The translations under genes and the position numbers were made by a program. Shown here piece by piece: positions 21,462-32,446 of a stretch of DNA of 64,000 nucleotides (within the stretch, counting starts at the first letter, position 1; each line of letters opens with the position of its first letter). The notes under the pieces are model-generated. The model did not search any database. It worked only from the letters and a program-made list of their open reading frames with translations, and had not been told where the DNA came from. This DNA is from Catenaria anguillulae PL171 (Eukaryota > Blastocladiomycota > Blastocladiomycetes > Blastocladiales > Catenariaceae): positions 45,460 to 109,459 of the forward strand of contig MCFL01000078.1 of the NCBI GenBank assembly GCA_002102555.1, given 5' to 3'.

Positions 21462-23340
21462 ATGTCCGCGGCCAACACCCACAACCCACAGCCTCCACCA
21501 TCCGGCTCGACGGACGTCCCTGCCGACGGCAACCCCTCCCCGCCGAGATCGTCGCAAGGCTCCCCACACCATGACCCGGACCACCTCGCCGCAACCACTG
21601 CCGCCGCCGCCGCGCGCCGCCTCAACTCGGCCAGCATGCACGCGGGTCTCTCTGCCAGCGCCAGCTCCGCCGACCCAACGGTCTCGGGCCATGATCCGCT
21701 ATCGGCCTCGGCCGCCGCAGACCCTCTGTACGACCCAAAGTCTCGCGCAGTGCAACACTCGCGAGCCGTCACGAGCGGCGCAGATCCACATGTTGCTGTG
21801 GCGGTTGATGTGGCAACGTCACTTGCGACCGACCCCAGAGACCGACAACCAACAGTACCCGGCAATCGCTCCCGAGCTGGAGCTGGAGCAGGAGCTGGAC
21901 AAGCTTCCGTTCTGTCCAGTCACCGACATAACCGGCCCATTTGGATGGAAGTCCCAAATGCCATATGGAATTCGCTGTGCAAGCACTGGTTCTTGATTGG
22001 CGTGATTCTGTCCATTCTGCTTGGCTGGCTGATTCCAGAGGTTGGCAAGAACGTACGCTTCTTCCACAAGAGTTGTTTCCTCGAGTGGACCCAGATCTCA
22101 CAACGGGGATCATTTCCAACAGGGTGGTCCGATTCATGCCGAGTACACAATCAAGTACGGTGCCGTCATGGTCGTGTTTTTCCTGTCCGGCCTTGGCCTC
22201 AAAGGCGCCGTTCTCAAGCAAGCTTTTGCGCACTGGCGCGCCCACGTCGTGATCCAAACGCTGTCATTTGGCCTCGTCCCGCTGCTGGGCTTTCTCACGT
22301 CCAAACTACTCACCTCACTGTCGCTCAACGACGCCCTTGCCGCCGGCCTTGTTGTTGCCTTGTGCATGCCCACCACCATCTCATCCAACGTGATCATGAC
22401 CGATGCCGCCAAGGGCAACGAAGCCGTGTCACTCATCAATGCAACACTGGGCAACATTGCCGGGATTGTCATTTCGCCGCTCTTGCTCTTGCTCTACTTG
22501 GGCGCACGTACCACCATCGACTTTGTGCGCATCTTTATCGACATTCCCATCACGGTGGTTGGCCCCTTGGCCGTGGGCCAAATCATTCGCGTGTTTTTCC
22601 CGCACTGGGTGGCCGCCATGTCCAAACGCCTCAACTTTTCCACCATTTCATCGTGCATGTTGCTGCTGCTCATTTACGCATCGTTTGCCGACAATTTCGC
22701 AAAGGGCACGCTCAACGTGAGCCTGGGCGCCGTGGCCGCCATGATTGGCACCGTGTGGGTGTTTTATCCGGCAGTCATGGCCATATGCTTGGGTGTTGGC
22801 CTCGTGTTCAAGTTTGCCCGGCCAGACGTGGTGTCGATTGTGTATTGTGGATCAACAAAGACGTTGAGTATGGGCATTCCACTCATCGGCATCATTTATC
22901 GTAACGATCCAAACAGTGGCTTGTACGCATTGCCGCTGCTCGTGTATCATGCGAGCCAGTTGTTTATTGGCGGATGGGCCGTGCCGTGGTTGAGGGATTG
23001 GGTCAAGGCTGGACCAGTGGCAACCGAGGGCCATGTGGTGAGTGTTGGGTCCCAGGCAGACCAAGACCAAGAGGAGCTGGCGGCAGGCAGCCACAGGAGA
23101 CTGGAGGTGGCCGTGCGCGACGACGAGAGCGAGGTGACTGTGCCTGGTGGCCACTCGCGACTCGGAGACGGTGGCGAGGTGCTCATGATGTCGCCACGCG
23201 TGTCACCCAAAGAACAAGATGCGACTGGATTGGTGGGGGAGGAAAAGGATTCAAGTCAGGAGGATTTGTTGCCGTTGCCCGTGTCGCATGCAGCAGACTC
23301 GCCCCCGTCATCTTCCCGAGGGCAAAGCAGGCCGTGGTGA
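21462..23340 (+). CDS. RCH1/SLC10A7-type (SBF-like) membrane transporter
   Basis: CDS join 21462-22052 and 22123-23340 with a 70-nt intron, giving 602 aa. The first ~150 residues are disordered and Ser/Ala/Pro-rich. Ten hydrophobic helices follow, starting at WFLIGVILSILLGWLIP. Family-typical segments include GLKGAV, the VALCMPTTISSNVIMT region with discontinuous-helix residues, NATLGNIAGIVISP, and STKTLSMGIPL near the end of the core. The C-terminal ~110 residues are acidic and cytosolic. Fungal Rch1 is a plasma-membrane regulator of calcium uptake, and animal SLC10A7 affects Ca2+ and glycosylation; no bile-acid transport is implied. The long N- and C-terminal tails are unusual. The upstream frame continues past the donor but loses TM character, which supports the intron. 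Confidence 0.87.
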
Positions 23341-23483
23341 AGTCCCCTCTTCCCTATGAATTAAGTTCGTAGGATCATTGTATGTAAAGTAAATATACCA
23401 CAATAGTCGTTCGGTACCTAAGTAGCAAATATACATTGTAAAGAGCTATTTCACATCTCGACAACCTGGCCCCGTAGTCGAGC

Positions 23484-24713
23484 TTACTTGCCTGCCCGTG
23501 CCCGATACTTTTCTACATACTCGTTGCAAAACTTGTTGTCCCGATGCAACACCAAAAACTCGACCACGCCATTCACAACCCTCGACCATGAGCTCTTGAG
23601 CACCGTGTGCAAGGACAGCTTCTTGCCCACCTTGACCAACCTGCGCTTGTTGGGATCGGTATCAAACGTCAAAAAGTACACATCGGTTGTACTTGTCTTG
23701 TACGTGTGCTCTGGATCCCACGGTGCGGCGCCAGCCTCGTCCAAAATGGGCCGCAGCTGATCCAAAAATGTGGACCCGATATCAAAATGGGTAATGAAAT
23801 CCGACTGGTTAAACTCTGGGTACAGCACCAAGCACGGGAACGACAGCGAGTCATTGGCCACATCGTAAATGGGTCGATGCGACGCATACTCTGCCGCAGG
23901 CACATGGGTGGCGAGCGTGGCCGTCTTGATGCCAGCCCGCTCAATCGCTTGCGCAACGAGCTTGTCGACCTCGGCCTGCAACTCTTGCTGCCGCAATCGA
24001 TCGGCTTGCTGCGCACTCGCTTCATCCAGTTTCTTTTGCGCCTCCTCGAGCGCGACCTTGACGGTCCCGTTTTCCGGATCCAGCGTGATTGCCCGTGACA
24101 GAGCTGCAACGGCCTCGTCAAACTTGTCGAGCTTGGTGTAGGCCCTGCCCATACGATAGTATGCCTTGACAAGTGCCGGATTGAGCTTGATGGCCGCAAT
24201 GCAATCGTTGACGCACTTGCGGAAGTTGCCCATTTCAATGTGGACGGCGGCACGATTACAGTAGAGCGTGGCATTCAGCTTGTTGTCCGAACACTGCTGG
24301 TCAATGCCCTGCGTGTAGAACCGGATGGCATGCGGAAAGTGCTTGCGGCCGTCGCGGAACATTTCGTTGCCCTGGTTCTTGAAGTTTTCAGCAATTTCCT
24401 CGGGCGTCCCGTCGTAGATGAGCGATTGCAGCGCAGACAGTTCTGGGTTGGATTCGTCGGCCGTATCGGGTAGCGAGCGCATGAAGAGCGGGACAGAGTT
24501 GAGTTCCTCTTCCCATTTGTCTTCCGACAAGGCCCATGAAGGTTTGATGGGCTGGCCGTCGGGTCCAATCCGGGCTTTGGCAATGGCTTCGATGATGTCG
24601 AGCTCGAGGTCGCCTGTCGGGGTGGCAGCCGCGGGAGTTGGCGAGGTGGTCATTGTCTGCGTGCGAGTCGGATCAAGAGGAGCTGGAAATTCGGGATACA
24701 TCGACGACGGCAT
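23484..24713 (-). CDS. TTC4/Cns1-type Hsp90 co-chaperone
   Basis: An intronless frame of 409 codons. Three TPR repeats span about residues 112-225 (FKNQGNEMFRDG, ATLYCNRAAVHIEMGNFRKCVNDC, ALVKAYYRMGRAYTKLDKFDEAV). An acidic/helical linker follows, and then a C-terminal wheel-type domain (about 270-405) starting near RPIYDVANDSLSFPCLVLYPE. This is the TTC4/Cns1 arrangement and length. The TPR clamp binds the C-terminal EEVD of Hsp90/Hsp70; yeast Cns1 also supports eEF2 folding. It is convergent with the RCH1-like gene, with about 140 bp between the two stops. Confidence 0.9.
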   Translation of the reverse strand: MPSSMYPEFPAPLDPTRTQTMTTSPTPAAATPTGDLELDIIEAIAKARIGPDGQPIKPSWALSEDKWEEELNSVPLFMRSLPDTADESNPELSALQSLIYDGTPEEIAENFKNQGNEMFRDGRKHFPHAIRFYTQGIDQQCSDNKLNATLYCNRAAVHIEMGNFRKCVNDCIAAIKLNPALVKAYYRMGRAYTKLDKFDEAVAALSRAITLDPENGTVKVALEEAQKKLDEASAQQADRLRQQELQAEVDKLVAQAIERAGIKTATLATHVPAAEYASHRPIYDVANDSLSFPCLVLYPEFNQSDFITHFDIGSTFLDQLRPILDEAGAAPWDPEHTYKTSTTDVYFLTFDTDPNKRRLVKVGKKLSLHTVLKSSWSRVVNGVVEFLVLHRDNKFCNEYVEKYRARAGK

Positions 24714-25398
24714 TCAGCATGGAATGACATGGAGAGCTCGAGAACAATTGCAAATTGCAGGCAGCTCTTGACTCCATCCAAAGGGCCACCGATCAGACTG
24801 TCCGATCCTTGGCTCCAATCACGTCTCTTGCTTCTCTTGCTCGCTCGCCACTGTCCTTGTGTCGTTTTTCGCTGTGCACTCATCGATTCATCATGACACA
24901 CTACACTGCATATGAAAATGGCACATGCCCAGTGTAGCAGGCGAATGAGCCTTGGATTCCATGATTTGCATTAGAAAGGCGACCGGACCCGCATGAACGT
25001 GGAAGGACAAGCCGCAGCGAGCCAGTCACACACAGCGAGCGCTCAAGTGCACGGTGCGGCTTGGGCTTGGCCGAAGGCACCTGAAACGCCCACAGTGCGT
25101 TGATTGAGGCGCCACTGGCTACCGATGCTGCCGCTCAACCAAAACTGTTGGCAATTGGGTTGACGTTTATAAGGGCGCAAAATCCCTCGCAGACGTGCCC
25201 TTCCCTTTCCGTACTTTGCATCGGCCATCCGTTTATCAACGACGACGACCGACCGACCATTTGTTTTTTACATGCAGCATTCATCCTCATAGAGCAATCC
25301 CTCCAATCTTCCATCCTCACACCACTAGACAGGGCTCAGGACCCATCAACATCATCATAGACCAGCCCCAGCATTTCCATTTCATCTACTTCTCCAAC
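24714..25398. other. Divergent intergenic region, TTC4-like and tyrosinase genes
   Basis: No coding frame with domain content. It holds both promoters. The part before the tyrosinase start is rich in pyrimidines (25230-25395). Confidence 0.4.
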
Positions 25399-26797
25399 AT
25401 GACTCGCCTCCTCCGCTTCCCTCTCCTGGCCATCCTTGCCATCCTCGTCGCCGCCCTTTCCTCTTCCTCGGTGCACGCCCAACAACAGCCACCTGTGGCC
25501 ACCTCGACCACCTCCTCGTCGTCTCGCCCGGCATCGACTGCCACCTCGACCACGTCTGCCGTTGCCCCGACCCGCACCGCGACTGCCTCGCAGCCAGCCA
25601 CGCAGTCGACCCAGCAGCCCCCGCAGCCCACGCAACCTGCCGTGCAGCCGCATCCGGAAAGCATCCTCGTGATGCCTCGCCGCGGAAACTGCCGCCGCCA
25701 GTGCGTGCGCAAGGAAGTGTCTCGCATGTCTACCGACGAGTGGAACAGGTTCGCGAATGCCGTCAGGGAGTTGAACAGGGGTCAAGGCGGCAGTCAAATG
25801 ACGGTACGCACATACATTTGCTAGCTGGAAATTCGATTCGATGACTCGGTACTCAACATTTGTCATGATGTGTACACAGCCCTATGAGCGCCTGGTCCAA
25901 GAGCATCTCGACCAAACCCCCGCTGCGCACGGTGTCGACGCCTTCTTCCCCTGGCACCGGTACTATCTTGCCCGCTTTGAACAATCTCTGCAAGCCATCG
26001 ACGCTAGCGTGTGCCTTCCCTACTGGGACTGGTCGCGCACGTCGCAAAACTACCGCGGCCACCAAGGTGCCTTTTCGCAAGCCCGCTTTGGGTCGCCCTC
26101 TGGCGGTTGCGTCAACTCTGCCTCGTTCCCCAACTGGAACACGCGCCAGTCTGGTGGCCAGTGCGTGCGCCGTAACTTTTCGGGCAATCGCCTGACGGCC
26201 GTGCAATTTGTGGCCGGCATCATGCGCGGCTCGCCCAACTACTCGGACTTCCGCCCGCGGTACGAGGCGCAATGCCATGGTGGCCCGCACGTTGCCATTG
26301 GCGGTGTCATGGGCAACATGGCGTCTCCGTCGGACCCGATCTTTTGGTTGCACCATGCCATTGTTGACAAGCACTTGGCAGATTATTGGGAGTTTTTCCG
26401 CGGCGGCGCATACCCGAACCCGGGCGAGCGTCTTGCTGGCTGGCCCGCGACGGCTGGCGACATGACCAGCACGCGTGACTGGTGCTATGTGTACGAGGAT
26501 TCGCCATTCCCTGAAGAGACCAACCCGCAGCAGCCTTCGGGCTTGCCCGACTCGTGGTTGCGCATGGCCTTTGGTGACAATGCCACGGCCATCAACTCGA
26601 CCTTGGCGTCTACCAACACGCTCTTGAACCAGACGGAGCAAAAGATTGCAAACAACGACACGGCCGACTTGTTGATCCCGAAGCGTGGTGACTCTGTCAA
26701 CCGGTTTGATCGTCCCGGTAACTCGGCCGCCAAGGATGTGGTTGGGTTGGCGTCGTCGGTCGTGGCGGCCGTGGTCTCGATTGCGTTTGCCATGTAA
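25399..26797 (+). CDS. Secreted tyrosinase with Ser/Thr/Pro/Gln stalk and likely GPI anchor
   Basis: CDS join 25399-25803 and 25880-26797, 440 aa. A signal peptide (LLAILAILVAALSSSSVHA) precedes about 70 residues of Ser/Thr/Pro/Gln-rich sequence. The CuA site supplies His residues in QEHLDQ, AAHG and FFPWHRYYL. The CuB site supplies HGGPH and DPIFWLHHAIVDKHLADYW. The C-terminus has N-glycosylation sequons and ends in a hydrophobic segment without a cytosolic tail (VVGLASSVVAAVVSIAFAM), typical of a GPI signal. The enzyme would oxidise phenols to quinones at the cell surface, for melanin or wall cross-linking. The intron lies just before CuA. Confidence 0.9.
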
Positions 26798-27214
26798 TTG
26801 GTTTACTGTTGATTGATTCCCCTCTCATGCTTGGATTGGTTGACTGGCGCTCGCCTTTGTGTTATTGACTTTTTTTGCTTGTGAGCTGTAATGTATACAA
26901 TGTCAATAACTTTGAGCTCTTGCATGTGTGCTGTGCCTCGTGGTCCACGCAAACGCTTTTTTTTTCTGTGTTGATGGGGCGTCTCAAGTGCCCAACGGCA
27001 TAACCTGCCATGCCCGCCTTGAATGGCGGGCCAAGCTGAAGCATGTTCCACCAACACAACGGACCAGGGTGCTGCTGCTACAGCGCCGATAGCTTGATGA
27101 ACGGAGCATGGGCCATCGAGGAACGTTGAACGAGAAAATGGTGTATGTTGAAGGAATACAAGAAAAGCTAAAAGGACCTCGGGACCGGCAGACAAGGGCG
27201 TCGAACGGGGTTGC
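26798..27214. other. Convergent 3' flanks
   Basis: No gene seen. The short T-run near 26955-26966 lies in this non-coding gap. Confidence 0.4.
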
Positions 27215-27785
27215 TCATGCAGTCAACGTGGGTGTAGAAGGTGTCGAGGGTGCAGATTCCGGCGCAACAGCGGCAGATGATGAGGCAGCAGTGGTCGGTG
27301 GGACTGAACTTGATTTTGGAGAAGAGGCAATAGCAGGAACCTCAATGGGCACAACCAACGAAGGATCGTCCTTCAAGAAGGCCTTTTGGTATCCGAGCTT
27401 GCGTGGCAGGAAAGTGATCTCCTTGCGGAAGCCAACAAAACGGGAGAATGACTTGACGTCCTTCTTGGGTCCGCCGGTCTTGCCACGCCGCTGGCGCCTG
27501 CGCTTGGCCTGTTGTGGATTACACACGGGGGAGGAGTTGGATCAGCCCATAATCGTAACAACTGTCGTGGCAGAGGCAACGGACCTTGAGCATGGTCTGG
27601 TAGCGAGTGGACTTGCTCTTGTTCTTTCCGTGTGGCAACCAAGCGACGGAGCGAAACTGGTGTGAAGAAGAGACGGCGGCGGCCACCGATGTGCGGGTGG
27701 CAGCCAGAGTGGGAGTTACCGACATGGCCGTCAACAAGGACCGGGATCCGGCCATGAGCGACGTGAGCGGGCGGAGGAAAAACAT
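27215..27785 (-). CDS. Small basic protein, probably mitochondrial, family not recognised
   Basis: Exon 1 is 27785-27585 and exon 2 is 27508-27215, with a 76-nt GT-AG intron, giving 164 aa. The first ~45 residues are Arg/Ser/Ala/Thr-rich with few acidic residues, like a mitochondrial presequence. The core is very basic (RYQTMLK across the splice, then AKRRRQRRGKTGGPKK), followed by SRFVGFRKEITFLPRKLGY. The tail is Ser/Pro/Ala-rich. The pattern suggests a mitochondrial ribosomal protein or RNA-binding factor, but I cannot name it. Confidence 0.55.
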
Positions 27786-28407
27786 GGTCGTGGGATTTGC
27801 TGGTGGTCTTGTTGTTAATGTGCTGCTTGCATAGACACTGGCATTTGGACGTAGCCCTTCATGCCACGCACGATGGCAATTGCAAATGGGATTTTGGAAT
27901 GGTCGTTTCCTGGGTGGTGGTGTTGGGCAACAGCCGCAGGTCAAGCGGATCGGCGACTCTACGTCCGTACATCCTTCTGTGCACCTTCGAGAGTTGTTCC
28001 AGAAGCGCTGCGACGCAAGCCACACACGCGTTGGCTGTATCGTAACTATCGTTGGCGTTCGTTGGGCGGCGTGAAGAGCCAACTGCCAAGCATTCGAACG
28101 TGCTCACAAAACGCATTCATTGCCACCCATGCAGACACGATATTGTTGGCAACCGACCCCAGCGACTGCCCGCATTCCTGCCACCCACTTGGGATCTTGA
28201 CCGTAGCGCCCGCATCCCCCTCGATCCTCTGCTGCTCCCCAGTGCCCCGAGCCAACGCAACTGCAACTTACCCCATCCCATCGGCTCCCTTCATTGACAT
28301 TCCGTCTGTGCCGACATTTGAGCAACCACGTCGACACACGCCCCGTTTCAACATCCTCTGGACTCCGCCTGATCCTCGCACTCCCAGCCAATCCGCCCAG
28401 CATCATC
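27786..28407. other. Divergent intergenic region before CDC50
   Basis: The minus frame upstream of 27785 stays open to 28082 but has no ATG-linked domain content and reads as leader. No other gene seen. Confidence 0.35.
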
Positions 28408-29727
28408 ATGTCGGACGAGAAACCAAAGACTCGTCGCCCAGCGAGTCCGTGTTCCCTTTCCTTGACCTTGTTCGGCTGTGCGTGTTCAAGACTGGACCAA
28501 CCACCTGACTCTTTTCCCCTAATGTAACAGACACGGCCTTCAAACAACAGCGCCTCAAGGCATGGCAGCCCCTTCTCACGCCCAAGAGCGTACTTCCCAC
28601 CCTCTTTATCCTCGGCGTCATCTTTGCCCCACTTGGCGCCTTCCTGTTGCACACATCCAACTCGGTCTCTGAGCTCATCATCGACTACACCAACTGTGCC
28701 ACTGATGTCGCTTCTGCCGGCAAAGTCTCCTTCTCTGCGCCAGGCGTATCCAACCCAAACATCAACCTCCGGTGGAACTTTGCGCGCAGTAACGCACAGG
28801 GCGCCAACACCAACACGGGCACCTGCACGCTTGAATTCGACCTTCCCACCACCTTCCAAGCACCCGTCTTTATCTACTACCGCCTCACCAATTTTTACCA
28901 AAACCATCGCCGTTATGTGCGCTCGTTTGATGCCTCCCAGTTGCGCGGCACTTCGCCTCCTTCCACAAGTATCGTGTCCAACTGCAACCCGCTCGGGCTT
29001 TACCCGACCAACTCGACACTCAACCCACCGCCCGCAGCTGATGCCGTGTACTACCCATGCGGCCTGATTGCCGATTCCATGTTTAACGATACCATCAACA
29101 ACCCGGTGCGCGTGTCTGGTGGATCACAAACACCCTACGAGTTTTCGCCAAAGAACATTGCGTGGCCTGCCGATAAGTCAAAGTATGGCAAGCTCAAGGA
29201 CTTTGACCGCAACAAGCATTTGCCCCCGCCCAACTGGGTCGCGAGGTTTGGCAACGGATCGGGCAGGTACGACACTGCGCCGCCCTTGGACGAGGACGAG
29301 CGGTTCCATGTGTGGATGCGGACAGCGGGGTTGCCCAATTTCCGCAAGTTGTATGGTCGCAACGACAAGGATAACTTGCAGCAGGGGTCGTACAAGTTGG
29401 AGATTGCAAGCAGTACGTTCTTGGCTCACTTGCTTTCCTGACGCGTGGCGGATTTGCAACCGCTCACACCCACTCTCTTTTCGCCACGTGCCTCTCGCAG
29501 ACTTTGAAGTCAACTCGTTCGGTGGCACCAAATCCGTCGTGATTTCCACCGTGTCATTCATGGGCGGAAAGAACCCATTCCTTGGTTATGCTTACATTGT
29601 TGTTGGCGCCGTGTGCATCTTTTTGGCCGTAGTGTTTGCCGCCCGCCATTTGTACTCGCCGCGCAAGTTGGGCGACCACACGTACTTGTCGTGGAACCAT
29701 CAGCCGCCTCCGAGCACCAACCAGTAA
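28408..29727 (+). CDS. CDC50/LEM3 family subunit of P4-ATPase lipid flippases
   Basis: CDS join 28408-28444, 28531-29412 and 29501-29727, 381 aa. Joining exon 1 to exon 2 restores the family N-terminus [20 protein letters not shown]1 follows ([21 protein letters not shown]). Next is a large lumenal domain with several cysteines and N-glycosylation sequons, including [25 protein letters not shown] and [13 protein letters not shown]2 is at the C-terminus ([22 protein letters not shown]). This is the full family layout. The protein chaperones and activates a phospholipid flippase at the plasma membrane, Golgi or endosome. Without its partner ATPase in the window, the specific complex cannot be named. 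Confidence 0.93.
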
Positions 29728-31193
29728 GCCTTTGTTGGACTTCTCACCTGGATTACTCTGCAGTGCATGGTTGGATCTTGGTAGCTTGGTCGTCCTGTCA
29801 GTTTATCGGGCAAGGGGCAGCCACTGTTCCCACCTGCTCGTGCTGCCGCGCATGCGTTTGTGTGTGTTTGTGACTCTCGTTTCTTACAGTACCTTTCTCG
29901 TGCCTATCTTTCTTTTTTTTTTCTCAATCTTTTCTACAATGCTCGTCGCTCTACACACGAGCCTTCTTCCTACACAATATCGTACATTTCGTTGATCCGG
30001 CTGGCCTTTCGTAGCACGAATGTCAGCCGATTCGCCCCCAAATCCCTCAATTCTTGGCGACAAACGAAGCAGAATATCAAGCATCAGAATCTGCGCAAGA
30101 CTATGGCCTCCCTGGTATATGGTTGCCACTCTCCTCCAGTGCGTGAGAAACGGTACTTGACTAAGTATAAATGTCCCACTCCACGCAATGTCTTGTGCTG
30201 GACGCATCACATTCAACTGTGCCGGTTTCCATTCCACGGCGAGCTGAGCCTCTGTCAGACTTGCACACGAAAGCGAGGAGCATCGTGGACCATGGCCATG
30301 TAATTGAATTGAAAAGCGACATGAAAAGACAGTCAGCTGCCCTACTGAATGCCATGAGCGCGGTTGCCGGCAGGATGGTAACGTGCAGTGGACCGACGAC
30401 CGCTACCGACCGGACCGGACATGGATGGCCTCAGTTGCCATACCGTCGTCAGCAGAGAACGATGGGATCGATGGGAGCATTTTGCACGCTGCAAGTTCGT
30501 GCATACCTGTGTCTTGGGTAGTCGACGTGAGTGACGGCACTGGCCCGCTTGTTTGCCCTCGTTCAGCCGTACGCGTGCATCACCAGCGCCTTCTTTTTGA
30601 CCGTTTGTGTGCTTGGACCGCAAACATTCTTTGACGCGTTCTCACCGGCCATGTGACCTCATTGGCTACCTCGCGTCCCTTGTTCGCTGTTGCAAATGCA
30701 AGGGAACAACGGCACTATTGAGGTAGGTAATGTGATAAATTCGGCAAGCAAATAATTGCCGTTTCGAGTGTCCCGTCAGATCATGCCGCATTTTCGCGAC
30801 GAACCCGTCTGCTTAACAGCTCGCAGCAAGAAGATGAAGGACGGTCAGCCGCAAATGACGATGCATGCGTGCTTGCCAACCGTTTTTTTCTCTTGGTGCT
30901 TCCGGCCCCGGCCCGCAGCCCTTGTGCGCCAACGACAGACGGCGCCCGGCGCGGTGTCAAGTTGGCATCATTCGGGCTCTGGCGTCACATCGATAGCGTG
31001 GTTGTTGCCAGTTGCCAGATCCAAAACCCTCGTACCGACCAGCTCCACTTTGCCGGTGCCTCGACTACAAATAACGCCCTCGCCCGCCGTCCCTTTCGGA
31101 CAGACGCCGCACCCGAATTCTATCTATGGTGCTACGCCCAATCCCAGCACCCCAGTCTTCTGATCATATTCCTTCTTGCCTTTGTAACTCAAC
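29728..31193. other. Long intergenic region before the aquaglyceroporin
   Basis: About 1.5 kb without a convincing gene. Several 80-145 codon frames exist on both strands but show no domain, membrane or compositional signature. T-rich stretch near 29905-29925. Confidence 0.4.
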
Positions 31194-32253
31194 ATGTCAA
31201 AACCATCATCTTCATCCGATATCGAGGCCCTCAAGCACGTGCCCGTGTCCAACATGCGCCGGCTCCAAATAAAGTACCGCGAGGAGCTCGCCGAGTTCTT
31301 TGGCACCTTCACGCTCATTGTGTTTGGTGTTGCCGTCGTTGCTCAGACAGTCCTTTCGGGCGGCAATGCGGGATCCCCGCTCGGCATGTACGTGCTCTCG
31401 GCCAACTGTGATCGCGTGTCTCACGATACTGGCCGACCTGTCTCACACATTTCAATCCCGTTTCGTCAACAGTCACATTGGATGGGGCATGGCCGTCACC
31501 ATGGGAATCTATGCTTCTGGCGGCATCTCTGGCGCACACTTGAACCCGGCCGTCACGATCGCACTTGGTATACGCCGCTCACCCTCATCCATGCCAGCTT
31601 CCTGCGCTATCCGCTGGTGACTGACGACACTTGTCCTCATCTCCAATCCAATTTCCACAGCTGTTCATAGCGGCTTCAAATGGTCCAAGGTGCCCTCATT
31701 CATCCTCGCGCAATTCCTCGGCGCCTTTGCCGCCGCCCTGATCGTCTACCTCAACTACATGTCTGCCTTCACGGCGTTTGACGGCGGCAACCGCACCGTT
31801 CCCGACCTTGGACTCTCTGCCGCAGATGCCAAGATTGCCACCGCAGGCATCTTCTCGACCTACCCACAAGCATACATGACGACTGCGGGCGCCTTCTTTT
31901 CCGAATTCTTTGGCACATGCATGCTCATGATGGGCATCTTGGCCATTGGCGAGTCGCGCAACTCGGCCGCACCCAAGACATATGGCCCCGTTGCCGTTGG
32001 GTTGCTTGTGCTGACCATTGGCGTGTCGTTGGGCGTGCAGACCGGATATGCGATTAACCCGGCAAGGGATTTCGGGCCGCGGTGCGCGGCGGCGTTGATT
32101 GGCTATGGATCCAAGGTGTTTACGGCTTTCAACGCCTACTTTTGGATTCCGATTGTCGCGCCGGTTGCTGGGGCCGTGGTCGGCGGATATGTATTCAAGG
32201 CTTTGACTCATTGGGATGCCGAGGAGGCAGAGCTGGTCAATGGTCAACAGTGA
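31194..32253 (+). CDS. Aquaglyceroporin (MIP family)
   Basis: CDS join 31194-31387, 31473-31567 and 31661-32253, 293 aa. Both pore motifs are present: [10 protein letters not shown] in exon 2 and [13 protein letters not shown] in exon 3. The Asp right after the second NPAR is the residue that marks glycerol-permeable members. Six TM helices can be counted, starting with [18 protein letters not shown] and ending with [18 protein letters not shown]. The N-terminal cytosolic tail is short, unlike the long regulatory tails of yeast Fps1. Likely substrates are glycerol and water, with a role in osmotic balance, which matters for wall-less zoospores if the organism makes them (inference). Confidence 0.93.
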
Positions 32254-32446
32254 TTGTATGGCGAGCAGGTGGCAGCGACCCGAGTGCTCGGATGCGTTCT
32301 GTTCTTCTTGCGTGTGGTTTTGCGTTCCTGATTTTGATTTGGACGACGTGCAACGTCGTCATACCTTCGGAGGTATACATTTTTAAACAGTTGAAATTGG
32401 AATCTGTACAGAGTATGCCAAGGTGAAAAAGGTGAAAGGCATTGTG

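Noticed and set aside
22053-22904. Continuation of the transporter's first frame past 22052
   Set aside because: It loses all membrane character, while the frame after the 70-nt intron continues the SBF fold.
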